A stretch of DNA of 64,000 nt, taken from contig CM055106.1 in the NCBI GenBank assembly GCA_029204225.1, positions 22,263,285-22,327,284 on the forward strand. Reading direction: 5' to 3'. Source of the stretch: Diphasiastrum complanatum. Its lineage: Eukaryota; Streptophyta; Lycopodiopsida; Lycopodiales; Lycopodiaceae. Position 1 is the stretch's first letter, and each line of letters begins with the position of its first letter. Both the position numbers and the translations under genes were made by a program. Positions 11,212-24,100 of this stretch are shown here, piece after piece. The notes beneath the pieces were generated by a model. It did no database searches, was not told the DNA's origin, and saw only the letters and a program-made list of their open reading frames with translations.

Positions 11212-12343
11212 TGAGGGAAACATTCCAAAGGTGTCTTCAAGCATGATTGATGGTAAAATAGATGGATCTAACATTCTTGATGTTGATGAGAAGGATTCTA
11301 CTTTGGATGGTGGTGATGATGGACCTTCATCAAGTCAAAAGCCAAGGAGAACATCAAGAGAAAGACAAGTACCTTCAAGGCTCACATATGATCAAAAGGG
11401 TAAGCAAGTAGTTTTTGGAAATTATGTTGCTTTCCTAACCTCTTTGGATGAGCCTACAAGTGTAGATCAAGCAAGGAAAGAAGAGGAGTGGATCCAAGCA
11501 ATGGATCTTGAGTATCAAGCTCTTATGAAGAGTGAAACATCTTTTGGAAGATCTTCTTGTGTACATGGAGCTATGCGAGTGGATGGATGTTATCTTGCTG
11601 TAAAATCAAGTAATGGATGTGGAAAACAAAGTTTGTTCAATGACTTTGATGGTCAAGTTGAAGATCAAGAAATTGATTTCAAAGCGCTTCAACTAGTCAA
11701 AAGGGAAGTTGGCAATTTGGAGCTAGTCAAGAGCATCAAAGGAGAGGTAATTGGCAAAGGTGTTATGGATCTATTTTTGCAGCATATTGAAGACTCAAGT
11801 AAGGTCAAAGGAGCAGCAAAGAAGTGTTGTTCAAGTTTACTTTACTTGTTCTATCTCATGTTTGAGCAATTTCATGTGGATGTGTTCAAATTGTCAAGAT
11901 ATGGTAAAACTAGCTACATTGGTGAGCATTGTTTTGATGTTGGATTTGTACTAGCATTCTTGGCTGATTTTGCTGATAGAAATGAAGCTATTGGAGGTTC
12001 ATTATGCCACTCATCCATGGCTAAGTTCTCAAGTGTTGAGCTACTTGGTGCTAATGCTTGGAGATTGTCAATTTTTGGTGAATTCATGGTCATTTTCTTG
12101 TGTCAAGTAGATCTTGAAGATGGACTAGTGCAAACTACTTGGTTTATGGAGTCATGTGGTGCTGGATTTGCATCATTAATGTACTCACCTACTCATGGAT
12201 TTCCAAGGTTTGATGGTTTCTTGTGGCAAGATGGAGATGGAGGCTCATTCATGGAGTATCATGGTGGATACATGGCAACAAAGGACAAAGAAGGAGGAGA
12301 CATGCAAGCAAAAGTTGATCACTCACATTTATTGTTTGTTTGA
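11192..12343 (+). CDS. Copia linker fused to an unrelated ORF replacing reverse transcriptase
   Basis: This 383-codon frame starts as the normal copia linker after integrase (IIFDEGN, then KPRRTSRERQVPSRL and EEEWIQAMDLEYQALMK). At about 11535 it leaves copia. The expected RT start (a WELV.-type phrase, then CKWVFK) is absent; instead about 270 codons follow that I cannot assign to any family, in the same open frame, ending at 12343. The RT domain, including its YVDD motif, is missing from the element. Copia sequence resumes at about 12612. The novel part is Phe/Gly/Asp-rich, has no obvious signal peptide or repeat, and could be captured host DNA or a spacer typical of a non-autonomous family. 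That it is translated is not shown. Confidence 0.7.
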   Translation: MLDIIFDEGNIPKVSSSMIDGKIDGSNILDVDEKDSTLDGGDDGPSSSQKPRRTSRERQVPSRLTYDQKGKQVVFGNYVAFLTSLDEPTSVDQARKEEEWIQAMDLEYQALMKSETSFGRSSCVHGAMRVDGCYLAVKSSNGCGKQSLFNDFDGQVEDQEIDFKALQLVKREVGNLELVKSIKGEVIGKGVMDLFLQHIEDSSKVKGAAKKCCSSLLYLFYLMFEQFHVDVFKLSRYGKTSYIGEHCFDVGFVLAFLADFADRNEAIGGSLCHSSMAKFSSVELLGANAWRLSIFGEFMVIFLCQVDLEDGLVQTTWFMESCGAGFASLMYSPTHGFPRFDGFLWQDGDGGSFMEYHGGYMATKDKEGGDMQAKVDHSHLLFV

Positions 12344-12611
12344 TGTATTTTTCCAAAGAGTTCAGAGTTGGAAGCATGGTGGAATCATTTCATTTACATT
12401 CTATTTGATTCTTCATGTTCTAGTCACATCTTTACATGTAAAATTGATGTAAGAAATAGTGAAGCATCCCAAGTGGACACTATTCTCTATATCAATTATG
12501 GTTGTTTCTATTTTGAGCATTACATGATCATTGAAAGGAGATCTATTTTTAGGAAGAAGATCATTCTTATGATAGATCAAAGTTCTATTGGCAAAAACTA
12601 TGCTAGGAGCA
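12344..12611 (+). other. Rest of the RT-replacing insert
   Basis: This is AT-rich DNA after the stop of the novel frame and before copia RNase H resumes. It has no recognised coding sequence and no clear inverted or direct repeat marking the junction. Confidence 0.5.
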
Positions 12612-13194
12612 TTGGAAGCTAGGAAAGCGAGTTTTGAGGTACATCATTGGAACTCAAGATTTTGGCATATTGTATGAGGGACCATCACCTAATCTTTTTG
12701 GATTTTCAGATTCGGACTATGCTGGAGATGTAATGGATAGGAAATCCATTAGTTCTTATTGTATTCTCATAGGTGATGGAGCTATATCATGGATGTCAAA
12801 GAAACAAGCCACTATCTCATTGTCATCTAGTGAGGCCGAGTACAAAACTCTTACACATTGCACAAAGGAGATGGTATGGATCAAGAGGATGATCAAGGAT
12901 CTTCACTTGCTGGATTTTTCAGAGAGCCCAATCATCTTTTGTGACAATCAATCAGCCCAAAGAATGGCATCCAATCCTACCTTTCATGCGAGGAGCAAGC
13001 ATATTGAGATACAATATCATTTTGTGAGGGAGCGAGTCATTGCAAAGGAGGTGGAGCTTCAACATGTGTCTTCAAGGGAATGTGTAGTTGATATCTTCAC
13101 CAAAGCATTGGAAAAAGACTTGTTCATGAAGCATAGGACTTCACTTGGAGTATTATCAAAGTCTATGCTAAAACTAGTTGAAGAGGGAGTGTGA
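12612..13194 (+). pseudogene. Copia RNase H domain, 3' end of pol
   Basis: The frame resumes at the end of the RT thumb (KRVLRYIIGT) and covers the copia-type RNase H: FSDSDYAGD, SSSEAEY, FCDNQSAQ and the HIEIQYHFVRERV block with the IFTKAL tail. The acidic catalytic residues look intact. It is cut off from the upstream pol by the insert, so it can be made only as an orphan fragment. The last codons run into a purine-rich tract (GAAGAGGGAGTG) that should prime plus-strand synthesis. Confidence 0.88.
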
Positions 13195-13795
13195 AAGATT
13201 CAACTAGTTTCATCACATTTTGCAATATTTCCATATTTGGCATATTGAGGCCAAAACTTGTTTTAGACTTAGAGGTTGAATTTTCAAAGTTCATTAGTCT
13301 AAATTTTATTTGAATAAACACTTTTTTGAAAGTGTGGGAAAGATAGAATGCGAGTTTGAGTAGATTCAATTTGAATAAGTTGGGTACATTGAATCTAGAC
13401 CCAAAATTGGTAGGGTTAGCATTTTGGTGGGAAAGCCAAGTGGCCAAATAGGGTTTGGACCTGTTATAAAAGGATGTAACTCGTGGAGAGAGTCATCTTC
13501 TCTCTTCTCTATCTCATTTCATGCTTATACATGGTTCTCTTGGGTTCTACTATCCATTGGTGCACTATCTTGGTGATTGCTTGCAATTCTATGTGTAGAA
13601 TGATCTATATTTGTTATTTTTGGATCCACACGTGTGAAATACAGTAGCTTGCTGGTTTTGTACGGACAGCAATAGTACATAATCATTTCATTCAATTTTG
13701 ATCAGGTTCTATTAGTGTTTGCATCTCAAATTGTGTGTAGATGCTGATTTTTCTACATTGGTGAAATTGTTAGTGTATTTCTCTTTCTAACCAAA
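13190..13795 (+). mobile_element. 3' LTR of the copia element
   Basis: It starts TGTGAAAGATTC directly after the polypurine tract, has a TATA box (TGTTATAAAAGG) at about 13461 and a CT-rich stretch just after it. A CACACGTGTG palindrome lies at 13627. The right end is set only approximately, where an antisense gag fragment begins. No matching 5' LTR is present upstream of 9061. Confidence 0.7.
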
Positions 13796-13797
13796 GA

Positions 13798-14250
13798 TCA
13801 TTCAAGTAGATTGGATCTTAAGGATCTGAAATCTTTCACAGCAAGTTCTCTATGAATATCTTTTACTCTCAAAACATAACTAGATGCACTCTCATCACTC
13901 TTTTGGCTACTTTGAAAGATTTGATTCCTAAGAGTGAGAAGCCTAGAGGTATTCTTAGCCTCATAGATAGCCTTGAGACAATCCCAAGCTTCTTTGGCCG
14001 TTGTACAAGTACCTATCTCCCTCAATATCTCATTAGAGACATTCATCCTAATGTAGTGGAGAGTCATCCTAGCTCTCTTTTTGTATTTTTTAACCTCTTG
14101 AAGAACTTGTGGTTCTTCTTCAAGGCCAAGAACTATGTCCATCACATCTTGAAGGATCAAGATGGACTCCATCCTCATTTTCCAAATTGAATAGTTTGAA
14201 GTGGTCAATCTCTCACTTGGTTCCAACAAGGATGAACCCATTAAAGGCAT
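13798..14250 (-). pseudogene. Copia gag N-terminal fragment, antisense
   Basis: A 150-codon minus-strand frame begins MPLMGSSLLEPSERLTTSNY and continues with the UBN2 Gag pattern (WKMRMESIL, AKEAWDCLK, SRLLTLRNQI). It is clearly related to, but diverged from, the plus-strand Gag at 9061. No zinc knuckle or protease follows on this strand, so it is a truncated second element inserted next to the 3' LTR. Confidence 0.85.
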
Positions 14251-14676
14251 TTGAAGTGAAAAAAAAAAAACTCAAATGATAAACAATAAATGTTGCTACA
14301 CACTCTCAATAGGATCCAATAATAGAGTACTATCTCCTCCTATGAAAGATCTTGCAACTATTTGTGAATTGATTCTTACTAGCTACACAAATCTCTCTAA
14401 CACAAGATCTATTTCACATCAAATGATGGAGTATAGGCAAAGTTAGGATCAAACACTCTTAGCATGTGTGAAGTACTCTAAGAAACCAAATTTGACTCAA
14501 ATACAATGTTTTGCATGAAACAAAATGGCTAAGATCTCAAAACAGTGCCTAGATCACATATAGATGAGATTGGCAAGCATACAACTGTGATTTTGGATCA
14601 ACCAAGCAATCTCTTGACCAAAAAATGTTTTTCATTTTTTTGCAAGTGACTTCAGTATGTTCTAAAATAGTGATTT
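14251..14676. other. Non-coding gap
   Basis: AT-rich sequence between the antisense gag fragment and the CACTA-like exon. No gene is seen. The segment near 14640-14676 ends in a pyrimidine-rich TTTTTCCAG that looks like a splice acceptor. Confidence 0.5.
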
Positions 14677-15009
14677 TTCCAGGTGTTTTTTCAACCAGAT
14701 CAACTAAATAAGATATGGTGGTTTGTAGCTCAAGTTGAACCATGTTCACGACGAGTATTTGAGGGTGCAAATGTTAAGAATGAAATGGAAAACCATCATT
14801 TTAACTATGAGATTGAGCTACCTAGAGATGTAGTAAATTGTCAAACCATACTTGAAGCACCCACTTCCATAGATGTTGAGAATAGAAATTATGATAGTCA
14901 AGATGATGAAATAATTTTTGAAAGTGAGAGTGATGATGAAAATCATCTAAGAGGAGATGAATTGCAAGATGCTATCGCTGATGAAATTGATTCTTGTAAT
15001 TTTGAATAA
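14677..15009 (+). pseudogene. CACTA-type transposon protein C-terminal exon (DUF4216-like), remnant
   Basis: After the acceptor-like TTTTTCCAG at about 14676 the frame reads QVFFQPDQLNKIWWFVAQVE, which follows the pattern of the DUF4216 region of plant CACTA transposon proteins (QVFY..D....W.VV..V.PR). The tail is acidic (DDEIIFESESDDENH), also usual for such C-termini. No transposase core or terminal CACTA motif was seen, so this is an isolated end piece. The assignment rests on a short pattern. Confidence 0.5.
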
Positions 15010-16842
15010 AAATTGATTATTGCAATTCTGAATGAAATTGATTCTTGCAATGCTTTCAAATGATTGTTATTTAGCCAAAATAGAGTCTCATTTATGGTCA
15101 AGTAAGTGAAAAGAAAAGAATAGTTTGACTTCAATCCCATTTTTTGTTGAAAATTGTCACTTCTCACTTGACATTGGTTCATGTAAATATTGATCAAACA
15201 TTAGAATATGTTGACGATCTGATTTCACACGTGTGGAGCCTGTTCCCACGTGTGAAAGAATGTACTTTTCATGTTTGTATATATCAAAATTGATTTTGTA
15301 TCATTCTAGTTAGTGTGGACATCAAGTTGACTAGTCACCTACAAATTAGCTTTTCCTTGCATGTGCATGAGTAAATGCTCCCACATGGCAAGTGGATGTT
15401 CACACGTGTGTATAGAGTACTAGAATGTAAGAGTTGACCATTTTCCTTAGATGCTATTTTGTAGGGAATATTCCTATATTCTAGGAAACTAGCTTTTTGG
15501 ATTTTAGTCATATTCTAGAAGGTCAACTATTGGATAAGGATCAAGGATGGATCAAATGGATAGATCTGGAGCCGTGAATATGGAGAAGCTAGATGGGACA
15601 CCTTTCGACACACCCATCAATGGTAGCCGGTTGCACAAGTACTGGCCACCGCAGTGAGACAGATCCAAGTTTGTGGTGGCATGTTATGAAAAGTTTATCT
15701 GTTCGGCCATCACAACTAGATCCAGGAAGATCAAGCTAGATCCATCAAGATTCAGCCAGATCTAGCAAGATCAGAGAAGATCCAACAAGATCCAAGAGAG
15801 ATCCAGATCCAGATAGGATCAAGAGGGAAGCAGATCATCAGATTACACTAATAAGCCCCCAATTTGCAAATCAGAGACCTCGATCTCAATAACCATGGCA
15901 AAATAAGGGCAAAATTCACCAAAAATTCACCAAAAATTCACCAAAACTGATAGATCTGCTACCAAATTTCTATCAGAACTTCCAGAGAGTTACTAACAGT
16001 CAGATCTAACATGGATGTAGCAGATTACCAGTTTGCAAAAGTTAAAAATCAGAGAATCTCAAGATCTTATCAAAACACACTCTAAAAGAGCACTTTTTTC
16101 ATGATTTTTTGGAGATCCCCTGGGAATTAGCTCTTGAAACTTGGACAATCACTAGATCTGACCTAGATGCATCTATGAAAATTTCTGCGAGAGTTATTGA
16201 TGGAAAAAACATCATTTTTTAGTGTGTACGAGGGTTCCTAGAAGCAGAATCTTCAGAATCCTCGCAGAGCATCAAGATCATTTAACCAACCTTCGCAAGG
16301 GGCATAAATGGAATTGGAGCAGTGAAATTAGCCTATCTACATGGTCTGATCTTGAAAATCCAACCACATGAGCAAGTTGTGCGAGCATTCACTTCCTGCG
16401 AGGATTGAACCCTCGCAGACTGCCTGAATTCTTGCAGAACCTTCGCAGGGTAGTCAAATCACCTTCTGAACTCTCGCAGACTTCTCTGAATCTTAGAATT
16501 TGGTGAAGAAGGTTCCTGCCAAAATTGGAGTGGAACTGAACAAGGGAAAGTGGATTTCACCTAATACGCACTCTAAATTCCGCTATGTAAGGACTGAATT
16601 TGAGTCATTTGTCACCTTTCCTAGCGAAGCTCTGCTCAAATTTTGACCAAATTTTTCAAGTTCTCCAAATGCGACCAAACTCCATACAAGCCATCATCTG
16701 CATACTCTGAACCCAGATCTGTGCTCTGAACTGCTGTTACTACCATCCAACTCTAGTTATTCACTGTTTTTCTCATTTCCATCACTTTTTACCTTTTCCA
16801 CCGTCTTTTCCGCTTTTTCGCACTTTAATTATCACTGCTAAC
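15010..16842. other. Retrotransposon-derived non-coding stretch with gypsy tail
   Basis: At about 15578-15655 a short plus-strand reading (EKLDGTPFDTPINGSRLHKY) resembles the C-terminal tail of gypsy pol after integrase. CACACGTGTG occurs at 15226 and 15401 and CCACGTGTG at about 15244. From 15700 the sequence is rich in AGATC(C/A)A words, a degenerate short repeat, and from 16250 to 16500 the phrase CTCGCAGA recurs. No intact gene is visible. Confidence 0.5.
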
Positions 16843-17287
16843 ATGGCCTCCTCATCTTATGATGACTCTGACACCAAGCACGTGATCCAGCAAGAAATAC
16901 CATCAACCACCCAGATTTGGTTGTTGCCTTCTAAAGCCCTAATCAAACCATGGCTCCAGATTGCTGGCTCACTTCTTGAAGCAATGGGTTTTTACTTGGC
17001 ATTTTTCAGCTCTGACATCAACATGGGCCTCGCCATTCACGCTTATGCCACCTGGGACGCGCGAAGTCGCGTTACCACTTCCTGTACCAGGGGACCACAC
17101 GTACAAGGTACGGATTAACGTAGACTCGATGGTCACTGTCGGCATTATCTCTGGTGATCTTCAGCCCATCTCTCATCGTCAGGCAAAAGCCCTGATAAAA
17201 CCTTTCATCACCCAGACTGCACCAGAAATTTCGATCCAAACTAACAACGGATACCTGATAGAGGCTATCACGGAACCAGTGATTTAG
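16843..17287 (+). pseudogene. Unrecognised frameshifted ORF pair
   Basis: Two overlapping plus-strand frames (16843-17118 and 16961-17287) may be one original coding region joined by a frameshift near 17080: the first starts MASSSYDDSD and the second ends EAITEPVI. I do not recognise a domain. It lies between gypsy debris and an LTR-like segment, so a retroelement ORF is the likeliest source. Confidence 0.35.
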
Positions 17288-17703
17288 AATACAACAATGA
17301 ACTACTCTACTTTATTTTCCACACATTTCAACCTATTTATAGGCATGAGAGACGACTCTCTCTCCTCTCTCTAAAGTCATGCAACCAAAAGTAACAACTA
17401 TGAACTCCACACTACCAATACTGAACCATATGTCCAATTTACATCAAATAAAGATTATTTTGTGATACTGAAATTTTACCATTTCTAAGAATTGTAAAAA
17501 TAAGAAGTAAATAGTACTATTTTATTTAGTCACACGTGTGAAAATTCCGATGAACAATATGTACAAGTTTTGACTCCCTTTGGCCAAAAATAGACAGGTA
17601 ATCTAGTTGACAATTTTCACAAAGGGCCGTTAGGCCATCATCTCAATTCCCTCAACTCCATAACCCTATTGAAAATTTTGGACCATGGGGACTTGCTCTA
17701 ACA
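17288..17703 (-). mobile_element. LTR-like segment, minus strand
   Basis: On the minus strand the segment starts TGTTAGAGCAAGTCCCC at 17703, has a TATA box (CCTATAAATAGG) at about 17335 followed by a CT/GA-rich leader, and ends near 17290. A CACACGTGTG palindrome lies at 17531. A partner LTR was not found. Confidence 0.45.
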
Positions 17704-20700
17704 AAACCATGGCTCATAGTTTATGTTATGACACTTCAAATTCTTGTTCTAAGCTTTAGAGAGTCCTCTCTAAACATGTCTAGAGTCCTCTGGAGTCTCC
17801 TAAACATGTCTCCCTCTTCCCTTAAATGGGTTTACTTATGTGGAATCTTGTGTCTCTTTAAAGACTATGATATGACTAACTGGCAAGTGTACATGCCAAC
17901 AATATTGTGGATAATTTAGCTATAATGGAAGCAAGTTATTGCAAGAGAATATGCCTCTAGGCGGCCTTTCAAGTATCAATCTACCAAAAGCATTATTATT
18001 TTTCTATAAGTTGAACCACAAGTTAATTGTGGTCTTTTGATTTGTGTGATACATCTAATACATCATCGAGCCTACATAGGGAATTCAAGGCTTCAATATT
18101 CGAAATTAAGCCTATACCCCAACAACTATAATAACACCCTTACCCAACAATACATGTTGGACTTGACATTTGGGCAGATTCAGCCTCGAAATAGCACCGT
18201 TTGTACCTTAGCAATGAGATGAAGAGCGCACATTCACCTTGTTTATAGTAAGTCTAGATTACTAGAACTTGACTTGCAAGTTGAATTTTTGTCACATGGT
18301 TAGCCCATTTTCTTGAATTGCCCTTGGCAACTCAATTGGTCAAGCAATGTCATAATGTACACCTTCAATTGCCCTTACATGGCAATAGGCAAGGCTAATT
18401 TACAACTGCACTGCATGCACTCCTTGCACCATGCCAAGGAGTGTATATGCCATGAAAAGAAAAGAAAAAAAATTAAATAAGAGTGATGATTGTACCAGTG
18501 CATTCCTTGACATGGTGTTGAAAATTCATGTGGTGCACTCTGGAACAAGAGTCTCAAACAGCCCATGCCACCTCATGTGTCACATGATAAGTAAACATTT
18601 CTTGCAACAATGGCAAGCCTCCATTTTAATTAAAAAAAAAATTTCCAGCTTTGGAACAATCACAAGAGTCCATTTTTAAATAAAGGCCTTTGGTAGGCAC
18701 CTTCATGTGAGATGTGCCTAAATAAATTATTTAATCTATAGATTCTAAGTGAATTATACACAATATTCTAAGTGCAGGCAATTTTTAAAATTACTAGGAT
18801 TTGATTGATTGGTTGGGGACCAGTGGCATGCATACCCCGAGGCCAACATGTACAACATTTATTCGTGCATGTTGCAGAAAAAAAGTCCATGCACTTACTT
18901 GGTTAGCAGTATAATGGAGAGAAAAAAAAAATATGAAAATTCTTAGGTTGGAAACTTATGAATGACAAATGAGATAACGTTTTGCACAAGTTTAATTGGA
19001 TGGAGAGTGTGAGATGTCAAGGAGTTTGATCTGAAAAGGTGTCACGTCACCATCGTCGTACATTGAAAACTTGCTTTGGGATTTACTGATACTAAGCCTC
19101 AATCTAATCTAGGGACTCGAGAGTCTTGGGTAGTGGGATTGGAAATTTCACACAGTAGTACAAGTCCTGTGCTGGATGACTATCACACCTCTAAGGTCCT
19201 TAAACAATGGTGACTGAAGTCTAGTTTATATTATTCACTGGGAAATTGCAGTGGGAAGTTCAAGAAATTAGCAAATGCCACACTGGGTTGGGTCAAGGAT
19301 CACGGGTTGGCTGATCCCAGAGTATTTTAACTTTTTCAGAATTTACGTCCTTTTGAATTCGGTTTCTCTTCAAATTCCGATACCCGCTCAAATCTGAAAA
19401 TTGCAGAGTAAGATCTTTGGAGAGTGTTGACGAATAGTGTTGCAATTCATCAGTTCGAGCATTCATTAATATCTACCGGTGACATCTCTAAACTTTTAGT
19501 AAATTATCACCATAGCTTATCAATATCGCAACAAAATAAAAAATGTACAAGATTTCGCCCATTATTGTGATCTACACTCATGGGTATGGCTCCCATTTCA
19601 TACTTGAAACTGATTTGGGAAAGCAAAGCAAATGCACCTAAGGCTTACAAATTCAGACGTAAAAAACAAATGCATGGTACTTTTGAAAATTTGTTGATTA
19701 TGTTCAACGTGACTGTTGACATCAAAACATATTATACAACTTCTATATCAAAGTTAACACTTTTATTTATACTAATATTGAAGGGTAAACTGAATTTTAG
19801 CCATGACGTGGAAAAAAAAATATTAAGCAAAATACTCAGGCAACCGTCACTTCAAAAAAGAGGCGAGGAGGTCGACTTTGCTCAAAGGTGACTCAGAAAA
19901 AAAAAGGGGACCAGGCAACCTCAACTTTCAAGTTGCAAGGCAGCCCGAAGGGAATCAAATTAGGACTGTTTGCTTGTCGCTGCTTAAATAACTAACACTA
20001 GGCTGCATATAAAATTGAATATAAACTTAATAGGACACATGAGGCATTAAATTCCAACCTGCCACATTGGTGATGAATGCATAAGGGTGCTCATGAAAAA
20101 TTGACATACACAAACATGAGAATTGTTGGAATTCACATTTAATGGCGTCATTTTTAATTTTTTTAGGTTTTTTATGGTTACAATCAGTTACTTTTAGTTA
20201 TAAATTCTGAATTTAAAGGTTCTATCCTTTACCAATCCCAAAAAGAGTCTTGTTTTTTGTAAGGCTAGTTTGAAATGTTTTTAACGAGCACTGATGCACA
20301 AAGGAATGAAGATGAAATCTGAACAAGGATGAGGTTACAGGTACCAGAAGTCGGCAGCAGCAGAGTAGGTAATGTAGTGGGCACAAATTATTAATACATA
20401 ATAGGACAGACAAAGGTGGTGACTGGAGTCTGGTGCCTATAGAAAAGTTAAGCCGGGCAAGCGACAAGGCAGCTACCTGTAAATTGTAATTTGTAATACA
20501 TACGAATGCTTACCAGTTCTTTGTGGATCAGCATCCAGCATTTAAGGATTATTCCTGGCATAATGCACAGTCCAGACTCCTAAGTCCCCACACCTGGAAA
20601 ACTTTAACTAGCTATCTCCAATCCAGTATATTAGTACATTATTGTGTGTTCTAGAAAAAACAGGCTCTGACCTGGGTTACGGATAATTCATTAGCATCTA

Positions 20701-21106
20701 TTGAGTCAGGAGCAGGTACCCAAGTCATCTTATCTTGAAGAGTCCGATTTCTGATCAAGCTATCAGAGTTTGACTAGGCTAACTTTATTCATATATGCAT
20801 AGCTGCACTGTACTGTATACAGGATATTGCAATAGATTGACAAAAATTAGGTGTATGTGATAAATAAGAGCATTTCGAAAGTCATTTTCAGCTCCTTATT
20901 ATCAAGTTGCTATCATTTGGCCTAACCTACCCTCTAACAAAATTATAATGACCTCTTTTCCTGATATCTTCCCAATCTTTTTAAGTGACATCTTTGCCAT
21001 GATGGATGCACAACACCAATCTACAGTGCACCACAACAGCTCAAAGGGAAGACCCCAGAAAATAAATAAATGCTAAATTTTAAACTTCCAATCTAGGGAA
21101 TCTTAA
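17704..21106. other. Intergenic DNA downstream of TTL; no gene seen
   Basis: About 3.4 kb with only short, unrecognisable ORFs. The last few hundred bases up to 21106 should contain the 3' UTR and terminator region of the minus-strand TTL gene. A small G+A-rich patch occurs at 19890-19910. I see no RNA gene, LTR pair or transposon domain. Confidence 0.6.
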
Positions 21107-24100
21107 TCAATGTATACAGAGTTGGACAGCCTGTTCAAGAGCCTGATGACTTAGTTCTATACTTTCCTTCACTTTCAACCCATTCTTATACATTTTGCAA
21201 GTGGGTACAAAGTTGACATTTTCCATCTTTGCAAGATATGGATTCTCTTCAATATCCACCTGCAAGGGACACCATTTTGGTCAGATATGCTGTCAACATC
21301 AATAAACTACCTAGCAAGATAATTTCTTAGTGACGATGCTGGCTACATGATGTATTTTTTCATAGCAATTTATGAAACATGTCCTCTTTAACCACATTGA
21401 AATGGTGCACAACCTTGATGAAATTGACAGCAGGGTATTGCTTGCAGAGTTGTCCAATCAACTTTGATATTTGAATACAACGATCGTTACTCCTTAAAGT
21501 GAAGTGTACAACTGCCAAACCTACAAAAAGATGTGAATGAGTATATAAGGCATTGCCTCTGGCAGTAGTTGATTGAGGCTATCCCACTAATCCAAAATAA
21601 AGATCACCAGACTATAACGTATACCATTTGAGCACTTCAATGAGAAAACTCGTCTTATAGGCCATGTTGTAAACTCATAACATTTTTTCCCTTGAAAGTT
21701 GAAGCCTATTATTTGTTTTATTCTGAAAGGTACAGCATAATTTATGGGAATGGAATATAGTATATGCATTCGGAGCCACAAACCTGGAGAAGAGATTGCT
21801 TCTCTGAATTGTTCGCTGCTGTAAACTACATCTACTTCACCAAATCGTTTCGTAAATGTTTCTTCACCACGAGATTTTTTCAGGGAAACTTGCACATCAA
21901 AGAGGGCTTGAGCAACCTCCAGGTTCCCCGGTAGTTCTCTCCTTAAAATCTCATAATCCCTCAAAGCCTCCTCCCACTTCTCCAACTGCACAAGAAGAAA
22001 AGGTATATAATTGAGAAGGTCAACTGCCATCCAACCTTTCTATATGCTATCTGACGAGATGCATGTTGCACCATATAGCAAACAAGAAACTCTATGATGT
22101 GAAAACAGTTGCAAAATTAAAGATTTTGAAATATAAAGCATCTGCTTTGAAATTGTTCCAAACCTTAGCATTTGAATGTGCTCTCCTAAGGCGAGCTTTT
22201 TTATAATTGGGTTGCACAGCCAAGGCAGCATTACAGTCCTCAATGGCTTTCTCCCATAGCCCAAGATTGGATCTGCATGCTGCCCGATTGCAAAGCAAGA
22301 CTGCATTCACTGGATCAACCTCTAGACCTTCACCATAAGCAGCAGAAGCCTCAAAATATTTTCCAGCCTTGAAAAGTTCGTTTCCAGTTGCACGTAATCT
22401 CCCAATTGTGCGAGCCTTTTTCAAGAGAATGGCAGCATCAATATTTGCTGGTTCCATTTTTACTGCCTTTTCAACTGTTGTTATTGCTTCCTCAAACCTG
22501 TAGCAATCGAGAGAGGCCTGAGAAGCATAACAACATTTATGCACTAATTGCACAACCATTGGAATGCCCCAAGTTAAGATGCTAGGACTCAACATTTTGC
22601 CTGTCTAGCAACATAAGGTGGGAGATATTCCAAGTTCAGAGCTTAGGATGAAATATGAAAGTTTAACTTCTTGATAAGATGCATTTTGATACCAAAAGAT
22701 TGTCTGACTTGGTGCTTATCAAGCTACAATTAAAACTAGAGGCATTCAACAGCAAACGCATAATTTCAATAGGCATAAAGGAGACATACTTTCCCAATGC
22801 CAGGTCAATCTTTGCCTGGATAACATAAACAATGCTATGTGCCAATGTATGTTTGCGTGTGTTCACAGTGATCTCCAACCTTTGCGCTGCAGACATGACT
22901 CTTATTGCTTCCTCGATTTTACCAAGCTTGAGTAGAGCTTCTGCCTTCAAAGCAAAAATCTGCAGAGATGATTTTCAAGCACTAACATGAGCAAATACGA
23001 GCTGCCAATGTCTCAGAAGAAAACAAGAAACTGTGGCAATTTGGTTTCGAATCCATTTCCTTTCTTATCAGTTTTGCTATAGATCATTCTACAAGGTGCT
23101 TTAAGTCGCTACTTAAGTATCTCCTAGAATTGCAGCTTGTCAAAAGCATGCTGCCATGGATACCTGTGGTGCAGAATCAGCACCTGCCACAACAGCAGCA
23201 TCACTTTCCTTGATCATACACAGCCAATCTTTAGAATGTCTTGCCTCGAAACACTTTTTTACATGCCCTTCAATAATGTCAGAGGATTGAGTGACCCTTT
23301 CATCTTTGTTGCCTGCAGCTTTTAGATGCCTTTTGGCATCTCCAATCCGCCCTAATCTGTACGATGCAATGTAACTGAGTAATTAGAAGACCGATTGGAA
23401 CATACTAATAGCAGAAAATAAAGGCATAGAGCGCCCTGGGTATTGCCAAAGCTAAGTGATCATCTTAGAATAGTCAGCTAGGCAACCAAGGTTTGAATCC
23501 AGTTGGATGACCAGCTTAAGAACAGATTTGCAAGTCACGGTGAGACCCCTGATGAAGGAAGCCGAGTGATTATTTTAGAGGCACATCCTTGTGAGAGAGA
23601 AGGCAAGCAAAGCAGTGTTCAGAAAAGTCGTGTGAAAAGAGTCACCTGATGAATAAAGATGCCAAACGCTGATGAGCCCGAGAATAAAAGGAGTCAATCT
23701 TAATGGCTTCCTGACACTCCTGCACAGCATCCCCTAAACGTCCAAGGGCTGCTAATGCAGCGGCCCGATTACTGTGAAATGCGGCTTGTCCAGGCAATAA
23801 TGCTATGGCTCTGTCATACAAAGAAAGAGCTTCAGAGATACGGCCTTTTCTGTAATATTCGTTTCCAATGCTCTTCACTTCGTCTGGATCCATGCTAGAA
23901 AGACCTCTTCTCATTTCGTCTACCAAGTGCTTTTGGGCCGATAAAATGGCTTCCGTTGGATCCTTTTGATGATCCGGATTAGGATTATCTTTAATTACGT
24001 TTCCATAGCTGGACTGAGCTGTGGTAAGCTTGCTTCCGTTGGTGATGTTTCCAAATGCTGAAGTGCTCACTCCCTGCTTAGAAACGGCTTTTGAAGAACC

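Noticed and set aside
23450-23640. Functional tRNA gene in TTL intron 1
   Set aside because: Only a B-box-like word is present; no cloverleaf with acceptor and anticodon stems can be built.
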